In this document: positions 13,984 through 15,344 of the stretch, in pieces
Numbering within the stretch: the stretch's first letter is position 1
How the letters are laid out: each line of letters opens with the position of its first letter
Source: CALMEH01 sp964548225
GTDB lineage: Bacteria > Acidobacteriota > Blastocatellia > Pyrinomonadales > Pyrinomonadaceae
Direction: 5' to 3'
Length of the DNA stretch: 15,344 bases
Assembly (NCBI GenBank): GCA_964548225.1
Contig: CAZJQP010000107.1
Span: 1-15,344 of the forward strand
The notes under the pieces: generated by a model
Told to the model about the DNA's origin: nothing
Seen by the model: the letters and a program-made list of their open reading frames with translations, nothing else
The model's database searches: none
Program-made: the position numbers and the translations under genes

Positions 13984-14035
13984 TTATCGTTTATCATTTA
14001 TCATTGAGCAATTTCGGATAAATGATAAACGATAA
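13984..14035. repeat. 19-bp perfect inverted repeat made of 7-base units after dnaK
   Basis: The arms at 13984-14002 and 14017-14035 are exact complements with a 14-base loop, starting 7 bases after the dnaK stop. The left arm reads TTATCGT, TTATCAT, TTATC, which is a heptamer iteration. No U-tract follows. Confidence 0.8.
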
Positions 14036-14070
14036 TGCTTGAATAAAGTCGAAATTTATCGCAAAATAAA

Positions 14071-14108
14071 AACTAACGTCAGTTCAATCGAATTGGGCTG
14101 GCGTTGTT
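14071..14108 (+). terminator. Hairpin with T-rich tail between dnaK and dnaJ
   Basis: AACGTCAG (14075-14082) pairs with CTGGCGTT (14098-14105), with one U.G wobble. Inside are CAAT/ATTG (14085-14088 with 14092-14095) and a CGA loop; AAC/GTT extends the stem around a bulged T at 14074. It is followed by GTTGTTGTTTG, a broken T-tract. It may attenuate read-through from dnaK into dnaJ, or be a leader structure for dnaJ. Confidence 0.5.
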
Positions 14109-14148
14109 GTTTGCACATTTGGAATTTAAGATTTGCAATGACGAGTTT

Positions 14149-15267
14149 ATGAGTAAAAGAGATTATTACGAAGTTTTAGGCGTTTCGCGCAATGCGGACG
14201 ATGCCGAGATAAAGAAAGCCTACCGCAAATTGGCGATTGAGCATCATCCCGACAAAAATCCCGATAATGCGGCGGCTGAGGAAAAATTTAAAGAAGCGGC
14301 TGAGGCTTATTCGGTGCTTTCCGACGCGCAAAAACGGGCGGCTTACGACCGTTTCGGACACGCGGCGGCGGGCGCGGGCGCAGGCGGTGCAGGTTTCGGC
14401 GGCGGCGCGGGCTTTACCGATTTTCAATCCATTTTCGATATGTTCGATTTGGGCGAAATGTTTGGCGGACAAAGCCGTTCATCGAGCCGAAGTTCGGCAC
14501 AGCGCGGCGCGGATTTGCGTTACGATTTGGAAATCAGTTTGGAAGAAGCGGCGACCGGCAAGGATATGAAGCTGAAAATTCCGCGTCTTGAAACTTGCGA
14601 AGAATGCGACGGCAGAGGCGCGGAAAAAGGCACAGAACCCGAAACTTGCATCACTTGCAACGGAAGCGGACAAACGCGCTATCAGCAAGGCTTTTTCGCG
14701 GTGATGCGAACTTGCGGAAACTGCGGCGGACGCGGACAAATCATCAAATCGCCGTGCAAAAAATGTCGCGGCGCGGGACGCACGGAGAAGGAAAAAAACA
14801 TCGAAATAAAAATTCCTGCCGGAGTCGAAACCGGCTCGCGTCTGCGCGTAATGCACGAGGGCGAATCGGGCATCGGCGGCGGCGGCACGGGCGATTTATA
14901 CGTTGTTATTCACGTTGCCGAACACGAAATCTTTGAACGGCAAGGCGCAAATCTTTATTCAGCCGTGCCGATAACCTTTGCCCAAGCCGCGCTCGGCGCA
15001 GACATCAAAGTCCCGACGCTCGACGGCGAAGAAGAACTGAAAATTCCCGCCGGAACACAAACCGGCACGATTTTCCGCGTCAAATCTCAAGGAATGCCCG
15101 CACTCGGCGGCAAAGGTCGCGGCGATTTATTCGTCGCCGTAACGCTGATTACGCCGAAAACCTTAACCAAAGAACAGCGCAAATTATTGGAACAACTCGC
15201 CGAAATCGAAGATATGGATTTCAAAGACTCTTCGTTTATGGACAAAGTGCGGAACATTTTCGGATAA
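14149..15267 (+). CDS. dnaJ: Hsp40 co-chaperone DnaJ (type I)
   Basis: This 372-residue full-length type I DnaJ stimulates DnaK ATPase and hands over substrates. The J domain (1-70) has DYYEVLGVSR and the HPD triad (33-35). A Gly/Ala/Phe-rich linker spans about 72-107 (GAGAGGAGFGGGAGF). The zinc domain has four CxxCxGxG motifs: CEECDGRG (150), CITCNGSG (167), CGNCGGRG (189) and CKKCRGAG (203). The C-terminal beta domains contain KIPAGVETGSRLRV and KIPAGTQTGTIFRVKSQGMP. Length and order are standard. The frame is open from 14104, but the ATG at 14149 starts the J domain exactly. It is 171 bases after dnaK, across two hairpins, so it may be expressed at a lower level or from its own promoter; I cannot identify that promoter with confidence. 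Confidence 0.97.
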   Translation: MSKRDYYEVLGVSRNADDAEIKKAYRKLAIEHHPDKNPDNAAAEEKFKEAAEAYSVLSDAQKRAAYDRFGHAAAGAGAGGAGFGGGAGFTDFQSIFDMFDLGEMFGGQSRSSSRSSAQRGADLRYDLEISLEEAATGKDMKLKIPRLETCEECDGRGAEKGTEPETCITCNGSGQTRYQQGFFAVMRTCGNCGGRGQIIKSPCKKCRGAGRTEKEKNIEIKIPAGVETGSRLRVMHEGESGIGGGGTGDLYVVIHVAEHEIFERQGANLYSAVPITFAQAALGADIKVPTLDGEEELKIPAGTQTGTIFRVKSQGMPALGGKGRGDLFVAVTLITPKTLTKEQRKLLEQLAEIEDMDFKDSSFMDKVRNIFG

Positions 15268-15296
15268 ACTCCGATTAGTTTTAGAAACCGCAAAAG

Positions 15297-15344
15297 CACA
15301 CAAAAGTTCACGAAAAATCTTAGTATTTTGTGAACTTTTGTGTG
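15297..15344. terminator. 15-bp inverted repeat after dnaJ, at the window edge
   Basis: CACACAAAAGTTCAC (15297-15311) is exactly complementary to 15330-15344. The 18-base loop can add an AAAA/TTTT-type stem with a bulge. It lies 30 bases after the dnaJ stop and may end the hrcA-grpE-dnaK-dnaJ transcripts. The repeat may continue past the window, so its true length and any T-tract are not visible. Confidence 0.6.

Noticed and set aside
14108..14148. Separate promoter for dnaJ (TTGCAC-17-TGCAAT)
   Set aside because: Only 3 of 6 and 4 of 6 matches, and the -10 would be about 10 bases from the ATG; too weak to list.

Overview
The window is chromosomal DNA of a low-to-mid GC bacterium with dense gene packing. 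The purine-rich codon usage (many GAA/AAA), the ffh-rpsP-khpA-rimM order, a complete hrcA-grpE-dnaK-dnaJ run and exported proteins of unknown function fit Acidobacteriota (perhaps Blastocatellia/Pyrinomonadales). That placement is inferred from gene content, not from a marker comparison. I see no rRNA, tRNA, CRISPR array, transposase, integrase or phage gene, and no gene-free stretch longer than about 300 bases.

Layout. (1) Positions 54-3093, minus strand: ffh (SRP GTPase), rpsP (bS16 with a long Ala/Glu tail), khpA (KH RNA-binding protein) and rimM (16S processing). This is a translation and protein-targeting operon read right to left, with a good sigma70-type promoter upstream of ffh. (2) 3194-4710, minus strand: a short MgtE-type Mg2+ channel/transporter with CBS domains, preceded by a small orphan exported ORF. 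(3) 4858-6540, plus strand: a 560-residue exported helical protein of unknown function. (4) 6621-7403, minus strand: a 2,4-dienoyl-CoA-reductase-like SDR. Its start codon lies one base from that of a divergent 546-residue lipoprotein (7405-9045, plus). (5) 9179-9907, minus strand: a SprT-like zinc metallopeptidase. (6) 10087-15267, plus strand: hrcA-grpE-dnaK-dnaJ, the heat-shock chaperone cluster. DnaK lacks the usual disordered C-terminal tail, and no CIRCE operator is visible.

The genes are mostly housekeeping. The unusual layer is between them: almost every gap holds a perfect inverted repeat of 8-23 bp, usually starting within about 0-45 bases of the upstream stop codon. Most have no U-tract, and many are built from short words iterated every 7 (or 8) bases. 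One octamer-repeat palindrome (7425-7504) has become coding and supplies both the basic n-region and half of the hydrophobic core of the lipoprotein signal peptide. A 97-base imperfect palindrome sits between rpsP and khpA, and a two-tier hairpin sits 20 bases upstream of dnaK. No dramatic new gene system is evident; these repeat/hairpin elements and their use at gene 3' ends are the best lead.
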